A stretch of DNA of 64,000 nt from Carya illinoinensis (taxonomy: Eukaryota > Streptophyta > Magnoliopsida > Fagales > Juglandaceae): assembly GCF_018687715.1 (NCBI RefSeq), contig NC_056757.1:3571501-3635500 (forward strand), read 5' to 3'. This document shows, one piece after another, positions 45,794-56,968 of the stretch. A program made the translations under genes and the position numbers. Every line of letters starts with the position of its first letter. Positions within the stretch are counted from its first letter, which is position 1. The notes below the pieces were generated by a model. The model was not told the DNA's origin and searched no databases. It saw only the letters and a list, made by a program, of their open reading frames with translations.

Positions 45794-46555
45794 ATTCTTC
45801 CCAATGGCACTGTTGCAGATCACATCCATGGAGATCGAGGTCACTCCCATGGCCTACTCGTATGGGCATCGCCATAGAAACAGCCAGTGCATTGGCTTAC
45901 CTCCATGCTTCTGAGATCATACATCGTGATGTGAAAACCAATAATAGTCTCCTTGACAACAACTTTTGCGTCAAAGTTGCAGATTTTGGGCTTTCTCGAC
46001 TCTTCCCCAATGATGTCACCCATGTCTCAACAAGACCTCAAGGGACTCCAGGCTATGTTGACCCCGAATATCGTCAGTGTTACCAGCTTACGAAAAAGAG
46101 CGATGTGTATAGCTTTGGGGTTGTCCTCATTGAGCTCATATCATCTCTCCCAGCTGTTGATATAACTAGGCATCGGCATGAAATAAACTTGGCTAACTTA
46201 GCCGTAAACAAGATTGAATAGTGCGCGTTCCATGAGTTGATCGACCCACATCTTGGCTTTCAGTTAGACGACGAAGTTAAAAGGATGACCATTTTAGTCG
46301 CAAGCTTGGCTTTCCAATGTATACAAGGGGGCCAGGAATTGAGGCCTTCCCATGGTAGAGGTTTTGGAGGCATTAAAGGGTATTCAAAGTGGTAAGGATG
46401 CTGGACCTTTAAATGTACACCCTCCAACATCGCTGGATTGTGATGAGGTTGGATTATTGAAGAAAAAACAGGAGCTGCCAGCTTCACCAAATTCTGTGAC
46501 TGATAACTGGACTAGTAGATCTTCTACACCCAATATAAGTGGTTAAATTTCTTCT

Positions 46556-46888
46556 TATTAAGGCTGCAGATTTCTCAGAATTACAAAGAGACCTTACCAA
46601 CGCAGCATCAACATGCAGAGCTGCCTCTGGACCGAAATAATAAACTCTCAGTCATGGAATGCTTTGGAATTCTTATGCATAACAGAATGTGATGCGGTGT
46701 ACGATGGAGATCTAATCTTGTATTATGTTTGTTATGATTTGGTATTGTAATACTACCTATAAATGTTCTGTATTCGAGCACTATTGTAGTCAAGGAATTT
46801 CAATATACAGTTTATACTCTGGAAAGATTTTCTCTCCTTTCTGGCCTTTTGACAAGCACGTTCAGTGCTTTACTTCCTTTTCTCATTA
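46556..46888 (+). repeat. 5' LTR of the older copia element
   Basis: Starts TATTAAGGCTGCAG and ends CTTTTCTCATTA. It is followed at 46889 by TGGTACCAGTAGCC, a mutated tRNA-iMet primer-binding site. Confidence 0.88.
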
Positions 46889-49349
46889 TGGTACCAGTAG
46901 CCTAATCTAGGACTCACGTCCACCCTTCCTGGCCTGTTATGGCTTCCGATAAACCCACCTCTTCTTCCCCTCCCCCTTCCCCCTCCACCATCACCAATCT
47001 AGCCACAAATTTGTTTACCGTTAAGCTCAACATCGACAATTTTCTTCTCTTGAAAGCTTAGATCCTACCCTTCCTTAAAGGTCATTGCCTCTTTGGTTAC
47101 ATCGATGGCTCTATACCTTCCCCTCCACCCACTGTGGATGGCAACTCTTCCTTGACAGATAATGTTCTTGCTCAAGTGCTTAAATGCACCACTTTGAGTG
47201 AAGTCTGGAATACACTTTCTTCCTTGTTTTCTGCTAGCTCAACAACTCATGTGATGCAGAAGCAATTTCAGTTGGCCACCTTAAAGAAAGGCTCAGAAAC
47301 AATTTCATAATACTTTAATAGAGCTGCGGCACTTTCTTCCTCCCTCAACGTTGCGGGTCATCTCCTCTCCCCTATGGGATTCAATATCTATCTCTTAGCT
47401 GGTCTAGGTTTCGATTATGAATCAATTGTCACCTCCATCACAACTCGACCCAATACACCTCCTCTACCCAGATTTTTAGCTACCTTCTCAATCATGAGTC
47501 ACGACTAGCACACCAAACACACTCTCTACTCTCTGCTAGTCCTGTCTCTGCCAACTCAATCATTACTCAGACCACTTCTTCCTCTTCCACCTCTAACAAA
47601 GGATGTGATTGTGGAAGAAGAGGCCATGGTTGAGGTCATGGTCCTCATACTCCTCATTCCAATTTCTTTCCTCCAAATTCATCTCAACGCCCAACATGCT
47701 AGGTCTGTTACAAATTTGGTCACATGGCCATGTCTTGTTACCATCGTTTTGATCATGCCTATTAAACCCCTCCTCCTCCTTCTATCCATGCCAACTATAT
47801 TGCCTTCCCCTCTGTTCCTCCCTCTGTCGCCAGCTGGTTTCCAGATACTACTGCTACTAATCATTTTACTCCTGAGTTTGCTACTTTGAATCTCAACTCC
47901 ACTCCTTACATTGGACCAGATCAAGTTAGCATTGGTGATGGATTTGTGCTTTCTATCCAAAACATTGGCATGGTTGAGTTTTCTTCATCTTCTCGCAAAT
48001 TTTTTCTTAAACATTTATTACATGTGCCTTTAATCACTCGTAATCTGCTTTCTGTTAGACAGTTTTGTATTGGTAATGCTGTTTTTTTTTTTTTTTTAAT
48101 TTCACTCCTATGGTTTCTTTGTGAAGGATCTACGTACCTGAGAGGTACTTCTTCAAGGCCATGTTAAAGATGGACTCTATGTACTTCAAGCTGATGCAGA
48201 GGCCATACTGCAATCATCTTAGTCACCTCTTCACCACATTAACCCAACCTCATGCAGTACTTGGAGAATGTACCACATCTCAGATTTGGCATTATAGCTT
48301 GGGACATCCCAACCCACGTCTCACTTCACTTACCATTCGAAATTTTCATTTACCTGTCTCTACAAATAAGCCGTCATTTGTGTGTCCTGCTTGTTTACAA
48401 GCAAAATCTTATGTTCTCCCTCACCCTCTCTCTCCTTCCCGTTCATCTTTTCCATTTCAACTGTTATTTTTAGATGCATGGGGACCAACTCCTGTGCTGT
48501 CCACCAAAAGTTTAAGATATTATCTTTCAATTGTAGACGGCTTTACTAAATACATATAGTTTTTTCCTTTACATGTTAAATTTGATGTTGTTCCAATTTT
48601 TCTTGCCTTCTTACGATACGTCAGTAACATATTTTCCTCCAGTGTTATATCAATTCAATCCGATTTTTTTTTTTTTTTTGGGGGGGGGGGGTGAATTTCA
48701 CTCACTTAATACTATACTCAAACAATTCGGCATATCTCATAGGATGTCATGTCCTTGCTCTCATCCTCAAAACGGTAGTGTAGAGCGTCGTCATCAACAT
48801 ATTGTCAAAACAAGACTCTCCCTTTTAGCTCATTCTTCCATGCCCACTAAATACTAGGTTGAGGCTTTCCAGACAGTTACATTTTTCATTAACCGAATGC
48901 CTTCCCTTCTCTTAAACCATGTTTCTCTTAAACTGAATGCCTTACCTCGGCAGATACACCAATCCCACTTATCCCTTCTCAAAATCGATCCCCATCTTCA
49001 TCCACTAGAATCTTCCCTTCCTCTCCTTCCTTACCCTTCTTGTCAGACCCTAACCCTCATTTCCCTTTGTTGCCCTCTACCTCTCCATTGGTGCTCCCAC
49101 GTTCTATCGTCTCCTCTACCCATCAAATTATCACACGGTCTAAAACCAACACACATCGTCCCCTTGTGTGCACCGATGGCACCATTCCTTGGCCAAACCC
49201 TAAATCAGTCTCCCTCACCATCTCTAAATAATCCTCTATTCCCGAAGAACCCTCATGCTATACAGAAGTAGCTAAATACCCTGAGTGGAGTGATGCAATG
49301 GCCACTAAATTTCATGCCCTTCTTTAAACCCATACCTGGGATTTTGTAC

Positions 49350-49764
49350 AATGTTTTGAATACCGTATCGGATGTCGTACCGGTCAAGGCACTGGAACGA
49401 AATATTTATGTACCGGTACCATTTTGTGTACCGTTTTGGGATAGTCGATAGATGAATAAATTATATATAAATATATATATATTAATTATATTCAAAAATA
49501 ATAATCCATATATGAATAAATTATACATAAATATATATATATATAAATTATAAATAGCTTAGTCTGAATTTGGGATAAAACAATGAGCTTGTAGTATGAA
49601 GAAATGAAAAAATAATAATAAAGGCCAAAATACTGACCGGAACATGCCGAAATACGGCCGGTATTTGGACTAGTATGAAACAAGTACAATTTCTATACTG
49701 GACTAGTGGCTAGTAAGGCATGTACCGACCGTACCAGCCGATACTGTACGAAATTAAAAACAGT
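49350..49764. mobile_element. Mutator-like MITE nested in the older copia
   Basis: A 415-bp AT-rich element. The ends are inverted: AATGTTTTGAATACCG on the left and, reverse-complemented, ACTGTTTTTAATTTCGTAC on the right, with GTATCGG further in on both sides. The flanking 10-bp repeats GATTTTGTAC (49340-49349) and GATCTTGTAC (49765-49774) fit the 9-10 bp duplication of Mutator-like elements. The copia coding sense resumes across the insert. Relatives lie at 63666-64000 and 36050-36700. Confidence 0.82.
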
Positions 49765-50828
49765 GATCTTGTACCTTCCTCCCCTCACCTCAATATCCTT
49801 GGTTCCAAATAGGTTCTCAAGACCAAAAGAAAAGCTTATGGCACCCTCGAGCGATGAAAAGCTCGTCTTATTGCTAAAGGGTTTCATCAACAACCTGGTC
49901 TTGATTACTCCGAGACTTTTAGTCTCGTTGTCAAACCAGTCACTATCAGACTTCTCCTCTCCATTGCTGTAACCCCAAAACTAGCCACTTCATCAGCTTG
50001 ATATATAGAATGCCTTCTAGCATGACGACTTGGAGGAGGATGTATATGTGCATCAACATGTTGGGTTCGTGAATCCTGATTTTTCGCACCACATCTATAA
50101 GCTATGAAAATCCATTTACGGTTTGAAACAAGCCCCAAGGGCTTGGTACTCAAAATTGAGCGCCAAATTATTTTCCTTAGGTTTTCATGCTTTTGTTTCT
50201 GATTCTTCCTTGTTTATTCTCTCTGGTGGTTCTAATTCTATTTATATTCTCATTTATGTCAATGGCATTATTGTGACTGCTTCTAATATCTCACTGATTC
50301 ATGATTTTATTACTTCTTTTCGTGGCAACTTTCCTATTAAGAATCTTGGCATGTAACATTTTTTTTGGGTGTTAAGATTTTTCATAAGACCTCTGGCCTG
50401 TTTATGTCACATACCCATTATATATCTAATCTTTTACATAAAACCAACATGCACAAGTCTAAACCAGTGTCTACTCCTATGTGTGTCACTATTAAACTTT
50501 TAGCTCTTGATGGGCCTTCCTTTGAAGACCCTTAGCTTTATCGAAGTGTCATAGAGAGTCTCCAATATATTTCCTTTACATGGCCTGACCTTTCTTTTGC
50601 TGTCAATAAAATATGTCTATTCATGCACTCCCCTCATGTCTCTCATTGGCAGGCCGTCAAGCGTATTTTATGCTATCTTCATCTCACTTCTAATTTTGGT
50701 TTTTATTTTTCACCATCCTCCTCCTTTAACCTTACTGCCTTCTCAGATGCCAATTGGGCGGGGTGTCTAGATGCTCGCAAGTCAACCGGTGACTTTTGCA
50801 TATATTTTGGTTCTCACTTGATCTCTTA

Positions 50829-51333
50829 GAGCATCTTCATTGGCTTGGCCAAATGGGATGGTTAATTGGCTAAAATTTACATAATTTATGTCAAAAACAC
50901 TCCACATTGAATTGGGCATATCTAAAACAATTTAGATTTCTGTTATAGTAGTTGGCTAAATATGAAAGATCACTTTCATTCACCAAAAATTAAAATATTA
51001 CTTTCTCACTCTTACACTTTCATTTCACCAATTAAAATATTAAAATATTCTACACTTTCATTTCAAAGGATTAAATGACCTTTGAAAATATGTTTTTTTA
51101 ATATTAATTTAATTATAATATAATTATTAATAATATTAAATGGTAGAATTATAAAATGTGATAAAAATAAATTTTTGTAAAAAGATATTAATTTAATAAT
51201 ATTTTATTATTATATAGAGAATGAATGACTAATCTAATGTGGGGATTGAATTTAAATGGATTAGACAAATGCGAAAAAGTGTTGATATTGGCTAAATTTG
51301 AAGATGAATTTGGTCAAACCAATGAGGATACTC
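50829..51333. mobile_element. Tourist/PIF-Harbinger-like MITE nested in the older copia
   Basis: A 505-bp element. The left end GAGCATCTTCATTGGCTTGG and the reverse-complemented right end GAGTATCCTCATTGGTTTGA are inverted repeats. The 3-bp duplication TTA is at 50826-50828 and 51334-51336, as expected for PIF/Harbinger. It splits the copia RNase H region. Confidence 0.85.
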
Positions 51334-51726
51334 TTAGCTAGGGCTCTAAGAAGCAACCCACTATAGCTTGTTCCTCAACAGAGGCTAGATACAAAGCTGT
51401 GGCTAATACCACATGTGAAATGCTTTGGATTCAATCACTGTTAAAAGAGCTAGCTATTTCCTTAATTGATCCACCAAATTTGTGGTGTGACAATTTAGGG
51501 GCCACTTATTTGTTTGTTAATCTGTTTTACATTCAAGAAATAAACATGTTGAACTTGATTTTCATTTTGTAAGAGAAAGAGTTGCAGCTAAAACTCTCAA
51601 AGTTGCATTTGTTTCAAGCAAGGATCAAGTCGTCGACATCCTCACAAAGCCATTATCTCCAGATCGATTCAATCTGCTTCGTTCAATTCTTACTATCTCT
51701 CATGTGCCTATTGAATCAAGTGGGGC

Positions 51727-52056
51727 TATTAAGGCTGCAGATTCCTCAGAATTACAAAAAGACCTTGCCAACAGAGCATCAACATGCAGAGCTGCCTCTA
51801 GACAGGAATAATAAACTCTCCCTTATGGAATGCTCTGGAATTCTTATGCATAACAGAATGTGATGAGGTGTACAATGGAGATCCAATCTTGTATGTTTGT
51901 TATGATTTGGTATTGTAATACTGCCTATAAATGTTCTGTATTTGAGCACTATTGTAATCAAGGAATTTCAATATACAATTTATACTCCTGAAAGATTTTC
52001 TCTCCTTTCTGACCTTTTGACAAACACGTTCAGTGCTTTACTTCCTTTTCTCATTA
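51727..52056 (+). repeat. 3' LTR of the older copia element
   Basis: 330 bp, preceded by the purine tract AAGTGGGGC and followed by TSD CTTCT. Confidence 0.88.
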
Positions 52057-52061
52057 CTTCT

Positions 52062-52610
52062 CCATTCTGTTAAGTTTTTCAAGTAGATGATAAGATAATG
52101 AGTGTTGAGATTTCATTATCATCACATCTACTTGTTTTCTTCTTCATAAAAGGCATCTGTGGATAATTTACAATGTGGGGAATGTACATATTGAATGGAA
52201 TGATCGAGTAATGTTATTTTAAGTTGTGTTCTACCATGTACTAAATAAGTAGTGGCTTGTGTGCTTGACGTCTTACTATTCTTCACTGGTTTAATGCTTG
52301 TGGTAGTGTTCAATGGAAGCGATAGATATAAAAGAAAATTTGGCGTGGTTGTAGCTTGGAAAGAAATACCAACTAATCAACAAAAATCCTCAAATGTACG
52401 TACTTCTACTATTATAGTCAGGTGACAATTCTAGTAGCACTTCTCTTGGGAGAAAATGACTTTCATTAAAGCCTGTTTCATAAAAGTTGTAATAGATAAT
52501 GATGCATCAAACTTATTGGTTCCATAAATTTAATAGAGCTTTCCAAACTTTAGTCCTTCGTAACTTCAGAAAAGAAAGCAAGAATTAGCTCTTGCTTTCT
52601 GCAAAGAGGA
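52062..52610. other. Intergenic gap between the older copia and the gypsy element
   Basis: AT-rich sequence downstream of the receptor kinase locus, possibly its original 3' flank. No gene is seen. Confidence 0.5.
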
Positions 52611-52615
52611 GAATA

Positions 52616-54424
52616 TGATAGGGTCCTCGGTCGAGATCCTAGACACCAAGCTGCCACGCCCCTTCTTGCTCCTCAATGACCGATGTGGGCTACCACTTGC
52701 TTGACCGTGATGGTTATGGGTGGTGTTGGCTGAGTTCGTATGGTTGATCAGTGGCTGATGGTGGGCAAGATTCTAGTGACTGGGCGTGCATGCATGCATG
52801 TGCAGGAGTTGAATCGTCAAAAACGGTTGTGAGTGGGATCAGGTGGTTAAGTGGCTGGCTGACCAAGTCAGGCACACGTGGCTCTTGCTGGTGGGCTGAC
52901 CCAGTCAGGCACCAGGTGTCTCCTGATAGTGGCTGACCAAGTCAAGGACAGGTGTCACTTGCTTGGGGGGCTGACCAAGTCTCACACAGGTGTCTTCTGA
53001 TGATGAGGCACACGTGGCTAAGGGTGGTTTAAGTGGGTTGGCCGAGTGGGTGATGGCTGAGCGGTTTAAGGGATGGTTGGTTACTCCCCTACTTTGTAGG
53101 GAGCGGTTGTGGCTAGACAGGTGGCAAGGGCTGGGCGAGTGGCTTGGCTGGTGGGTGGTAACTGTCAGCTTGTCCCTGACCTTGCCCCAGATTCGACCAG
53201 GGTGGCCTGGTGCAGACCAGATGCCCTTCAATGGCAACTCGTGGCTGACTTAAGCGATGCCCCACTCGAACGGTTCAAAATACTCAGCAAGCAAATGCGA
53301 AGTAATGCAATAGACACAATCCAAAATGCTGAAATACCTCAACAATGCATTAATCAAAGGAAAACAATGAAATGAATGGGTTACCCTGATTCACGAATTG
53401 CACAGGGTGAGCCTTCTCCTTTGGGATTCACGGATTGCACCCAATGGAGCCTAAGTGACAAAGCACCAATGTGTCTATGGGGGCTTACAAGCCAAATTCG
53501 TCTAAATGTTCAAAGATAAAAACTAAGTGATAGCCTATTGCCTCACTTATACTAGAAAACAATTAAAACGATTACAAAAAGAAAATGGTTTCGGGCCCAC
53601 GCCTCCTGGTTAAGGCCTCATGCTGTCAGTGGCCAATGGGTGGCCAGGATGACTCACAGCATAGGCTTCATGCTTGCATGCGTGAGTCTTCAGGTTGGCC
53701 TGCTGGGCTAGCCTTGGCTGGTCCATGGTCCTTGCATGTGTGGCCCAGGTTGTGTGGGCTGGGCACCATTGATGAGTCGCTGGGTTGGACCGTGGTTGGC
53801 TTAAGCATGGCAGGCTGCTGCATGGCCCAGGCCAGTGGGGCCTGGGCGTTGGTCTGCATGGCCCAGGCTATGGTGCCTGGGCGTCGGTCAGCAAGACCCT
53901 GGCCAAAGCCAGGGTGTTGATCAGCATGGCCTTGGTCAAGACCAAGGCGTTGAGCAGCAAGGCCCTGGCCAAGGCCAGGGCGTTGATCAGCATGGCCCTG
54001 GTCAAGACCAGGGCGTTGAGCGACATGCCAGCATGCGTGGGCCTGCTGGGCAGCCACACCGTCAATTCCAAGATGGGTGTGCAAGCGTGCGCTGTGCGGG
54101 TGCCTAGGCCATGCATGGGCCTCGTGCCTACGCACGGCCCATGCATGCACGCGGTGTGTGCGCATAGCCCATGCGTGCCCGCTGCGCACACGCACTAGGC
54201 GTGCGTGCAGTCTAGCCGTGCGCTGAGTGTGGTGTGACAACCTCGCTTGCGCGCGCGCGCCGACTGTTCGCTGCCTGATGGAGGGTGACCGTGGTTTAGC
54301 ATTCACCAAGGGCTCGGTCTGTGGGCAATCAAGCGACGCCAACAGTGCTGCTGGCGTACTGTCCTGGCATGGGCTGGTGCTGGTCAAGGCATGGCCCGTG
54401 GCCTCCTGCCTTGGGGTTTTGACA
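52616..54424 (-). repeat. 3' LTR of the gypsy element
   Basis: 1809 bp. On the minus strand it runs from TGTCAAAACCCC (54424) to GACCCTATCA (52616). It contains the hairpin repeats at 53821-54023 and, near 54247-54263, an alternating GC run (GCGCGCGCGC). The end of the pol frame extends into it. Confidence 0.9.
53821..54023. repeat. Six covarying hairpin repeats in the gypsy 3' LTR
   Basis: Units of 33-36 bp start with CATGG or CAAG and end GTTGA/GTCGG + TCAG-like. Each holds an 8-bp perfect stem. The arms are GCCCAGGC/GCCTGGGC (53821-53856 and 53857-53891), ACCCTGGC/GCCAGGGT (53892-53924), GCCTTGGT/ACCAAGGC (53925-53957), GCCCTGGC/GCCAGGGC (53958-53990) and GCCCTGGT/ACCAGGGC (53991-54023). 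Changes between units occur on both arms and keep pairing. Confidence 0.88.
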
Positions 54425-54441
54425 TTCCCCCTCCCTTTTAG
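54425..54441 (-). other. Polypurine tract of the gypsy element
   Basis: The minus strand reads GCTAAAAGGGAGGGGGAA immediately before the LTR terminus TGTCAAAACC. It lies inside the open pol frame and encodes residues near KGRGN. Confidence 0.85.
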
Positions 54442-56968
54442 CATATCCTTGCCCTCAAGGATCAATTGGGGATACTTCTTTTCCAGCCCATCATAGTCCT
54501 CCCAAGTTGCCTCGTCCCTTGATAATCCTTCCCACAGGATCAATGCTTGCCACACCCTTGGTCTCCCTCGGCCCCTTCGATGTAGCCTATATCCGAGCAC
54601 TTCCTTTGGCTTCATAAGGATCCTTCCCTCTTGATCCACTGTGGGTAACTCCTCCCCAATGAGACTCGGATCTCCAACCTTCTTCTTGAGTAAGGAAACA
54701 TGGAATACCGGGTGCAATTGTGAAGTTGGAGGAAGCTGAAGCTTGTATGCAACACTGCCCAGTTTCTCCAACACTCTATAAGGCCTATAGAACTTCTGGT
54801 TCAGCTTTGCACTCGCAGTTTTCCTCATGGTCTTCTGCCCGAATTGCCTAAGCTTCAAGTAGACATAGTCGCCTACTTTGAAGGACACAGCACGTCGTCT
54901 CTGATCATGGTACTTCTTCATTCGAGTTTGGGCCTTTTTGAGCTCTCTTTTAAGTTTGGCCAGTACCTCGTCCCTATCAATCAGCTCCTGCTCTACTTCA
55001 TTATTACTGGCTGAGCCCTTTTCATAGCTGACCAAGAGTGGTGGTGGTCTGCCATATATGACTTCAAAAGGGCTTTTCTCAATAGAAGAGTGATAAGAGG
55101 TGTTATACCAAAACTCTGCCCATGGAAGGTAATCTGCCCATCTCCTTTGCTCTTCATGACAGAAGCACCTCAAATATTGTTCCAAAGTCCTATTGACAAC
55201 CTCAGATTGGCCATCCGTTTGTGGGTGATAGGAGGAACTCGTCTTAAGCTTGCTGCCTTGCAATTCAAATAGTTGCCTCCAAAATGAACTCATAAAGACC
55301 CTGTCCCGATCTGATACTATGGTCCTTGGAAACCCATGCAGCTTAGTAATGTTGTTGACAAAGGCTTTAGCCACTGACTTGGCTGTATAAGGGTGATATA
55401 GAGGGATAAAGTGGGCATACTTGCTTAGTCGGTCTACTACCACCAGAATCACTTCATGCCCTGCACTAATGGGTAGTCCCTCTATGAAATCCATAGCCAA
55501 GTCCTCCCAAATTCTGTTTGGAATTGGCAATGGTTGGAGAAGTCCCGCTTCTGGCCTAGTGTCATACTTGGCCTTCTGACAGATGTCACAGCTGGCCACA
55601 AGTCTCTTGACATCACCCTTGATTCCCTCCCAATGGAAGAAATGCTTCAATCGGATGTATGTTCTCAACCATCCAGAATGACCACCTTCCTTGCTGTTAT
55701 GGAAATGATTTAGAATCTCATTCCTGAGATTGGGAACGTTCGGCACATAAACATAGTTCTTGTAGAAGATCAGACCGTCTCTCACTTTGTAGTTTACAAC
55801 CCCTTGCCCTTGGGCATCCAAGAGCTCAATGATCTCAAGTGCCCTTGCATCCAATCTAGTAGCCTCTCTGATCTTGTCCCATACTCGCCATTCTGCCCCG
55901 CTTAGTGCCACGTTTGATGACTCCTCGTCATCTCCCACTACCTCAAGTAGTTGGCTGCCTTCCCTGTGGCTTAAGGCATCAGCCACCTTATTTTCCTTGC
56001 CCGGTTGATAGACTATGTCATACTCAAAGCCTAGCAACTTGACAAGGAACTTCTGTTGTTCCGGGGTGACAATTTTCTGTTGCAATAGATGCCTTAAGGC
56101 TTGCTGGTCTGTGATGATGGTAAACTTGCACCCCAAGAGGTATGGGCGCCACACCTTGACAGCATGCACCACTGCCAATAGCTCTCGGGCATAGGTACTC
56201 CATGCTTTCTTCATAGGCCCGAGTGCCTTGGAAATGAAGGCCAAAGGCCTTCGATCTTGGACCAACACAGCCCCGATGCCTTCACCGCTTGCATCTGTAT
56301 AAACTTCAAATGGTCTCTCAAAATTGGGAAGTGCCAACACAGGTGTCTTGGTCATGGCTCGCTTCAGTTCTTCAAAGGCTTCCCTAGCCTTGGTTGTCCA
56401 CTCGAAACTGTCCTTCTTGAGCATTGCTGTGAGTGGCTTGGCTATTAGCCCATAGCCTTTGACAAACCTCCTGTAATAACCCGTGAGCCCCAGAAATCCT
56501 CTCAAGGCTGAGATGTCCTTGGGTAGAGGCCAATCCACCATGGCCTCTATCTTTCTGTGATCAACTTTGACACCATCTCCTGAGATAAAGTGGCCTAAAT
56601 ACTCCAACTCCTTCTCCATGAAGGCACACTTGGTGGCTTTGATAAAGAAATGATGCTCCTCCAGAATTGTTAGCACCTTCTCCAAGTGTTGCTTATGCTC
56701 TTCGATGGTCCTAGAATAGACCAAAATGTCATCGAAGAAGACAAGCACAAACTTCCGAAGTAGTGGCTTGAAAATGCTATTCATTGCAGCCTGAAACGTT
56801 GATGGAGCATTGCACAAACCGAAAGGCATCACTAGGTATTCATAATGGCCTGAGTGAGTCCTAAAGGCTGTCTTATGGATGTCTTCCTCATTCATTCAAA
56901 TCTGATGGTAGCCGGCCCTTAGATCTAACTTTGAGAACACTGTAGCCCCATGCAGCTCATCTAACATC

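Larger units (their letters stand above)
38372..46546 (+). pseudogene. LRK10L-type receptor-like kinase, disrupted by insertions
   Basis: The locus has the exon plan of the LRK10-like 1.2 subfamily, membrane kinases with a wall-binding ectodomain. Exon 1 (38372 to about 39240) has a signal peptide, GUB_WAK-like cysteines (NCLRLRCGD, RPKCGAG) and a second ectodomain part ending CSQCDEKEGQCQ. After a 1.16-kb intron, 40401-40694 encodes the membrane segment (PAIVIIIICLW), juxtamembrane region and glycine-rich loop LGDGGFGTVYYG. 40837-41020 has the catalytic lysine (VAVKRLYEHN). Copia DNA occupies 41021-45793. The kinase resumes with [21 protein letters not shown] and [10 protein letters not shown], and ends with the family C-terminus EVGLLKKKQELPASPNSVTD, stop at 46544. 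Defects are a MITE in exon 1, a 48-bp duplication, the copia insertion, a one-base loss near 45839, a TAG at 46219-46221 and drift after it. All catalytic motifs are still readable, so inactivation was probably not ancient. Confidence 0.85.
46940..51725 (+). pseudogene. Decayed copia gag-pol
   Basis: Gag starts at 46940 (MASDKPTSSSPPP) and has stops within 130 bases. GAG-pre-integrase (IWHYSLGHPNPRL) lies near 48280-48330, and integrase pieces near 48460-48860, including PQNGSVERRHQH. RT pieces ([16 protein letters not shown] near 49870, YGLKQAPRAWYSKL near 50115) end at a catalytic box that reads YVNGI where YVDD is expected (about 50255). RNase H is split by the MITE at 50829. T- and G-homopolymer runs near 48663-48690 also break the frame. 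No domain is intact. Confidence 0.85.
46556..52056 (+). mobile_element. Older Ty1/copia element just after the kinase stop codon
   Basis: A 5501-bp element with LTRs of 333 and 330 bp and a perfect 5-bp TSD CTTCT (46551-46555 and 52057-52061). The LTRs differ at about 20 positions (about 6%), so it is older than the neighbouring copia. Two MITEs (49350-49764 and 50829-51333) are nested in its pol region. Confidence 0.9.
53668..56895 (-). pseudogene. Gypsy RT-RNase H-integrase-chromodomain, reading into the LTR
   Basis: A 1075-codon frame, separated from gag-protease by a short RT deletion and a TGA (56896-56898) where the family normally has arginine. RT palm FFDD is at residues 53-56. RNase H begins at YTDASGEG (about 199). 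The integrase HHCC zinc domain is at about 406-438. Core acidic residues are D469 (MDFIEG), D529 (VSDRD) and E565 (QSEVVNR). The GPY-like region is about 665-735, and the chromodomain about 764-808 (EVLGYRLHRRG, ALILWEGLSRDEATWEDY). Instead of stopping before the polypurine tract, the frame passes through it at about residue 820 and continues about 250 residues into the 3' LTR. There the hairpin repeats are read as 11-residue repeats such as QRLGLDQGHAD. The chromodomain places it among chromoviruses. Confidence 0.88.

Noticed and set aside
53585..54198. Long plus-strand frames in the gypsy LTR (for example 53785-54198)
   Set aside because: They are complements of the hairpin repeat tract. 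The repeats are open in several frames on both strands.
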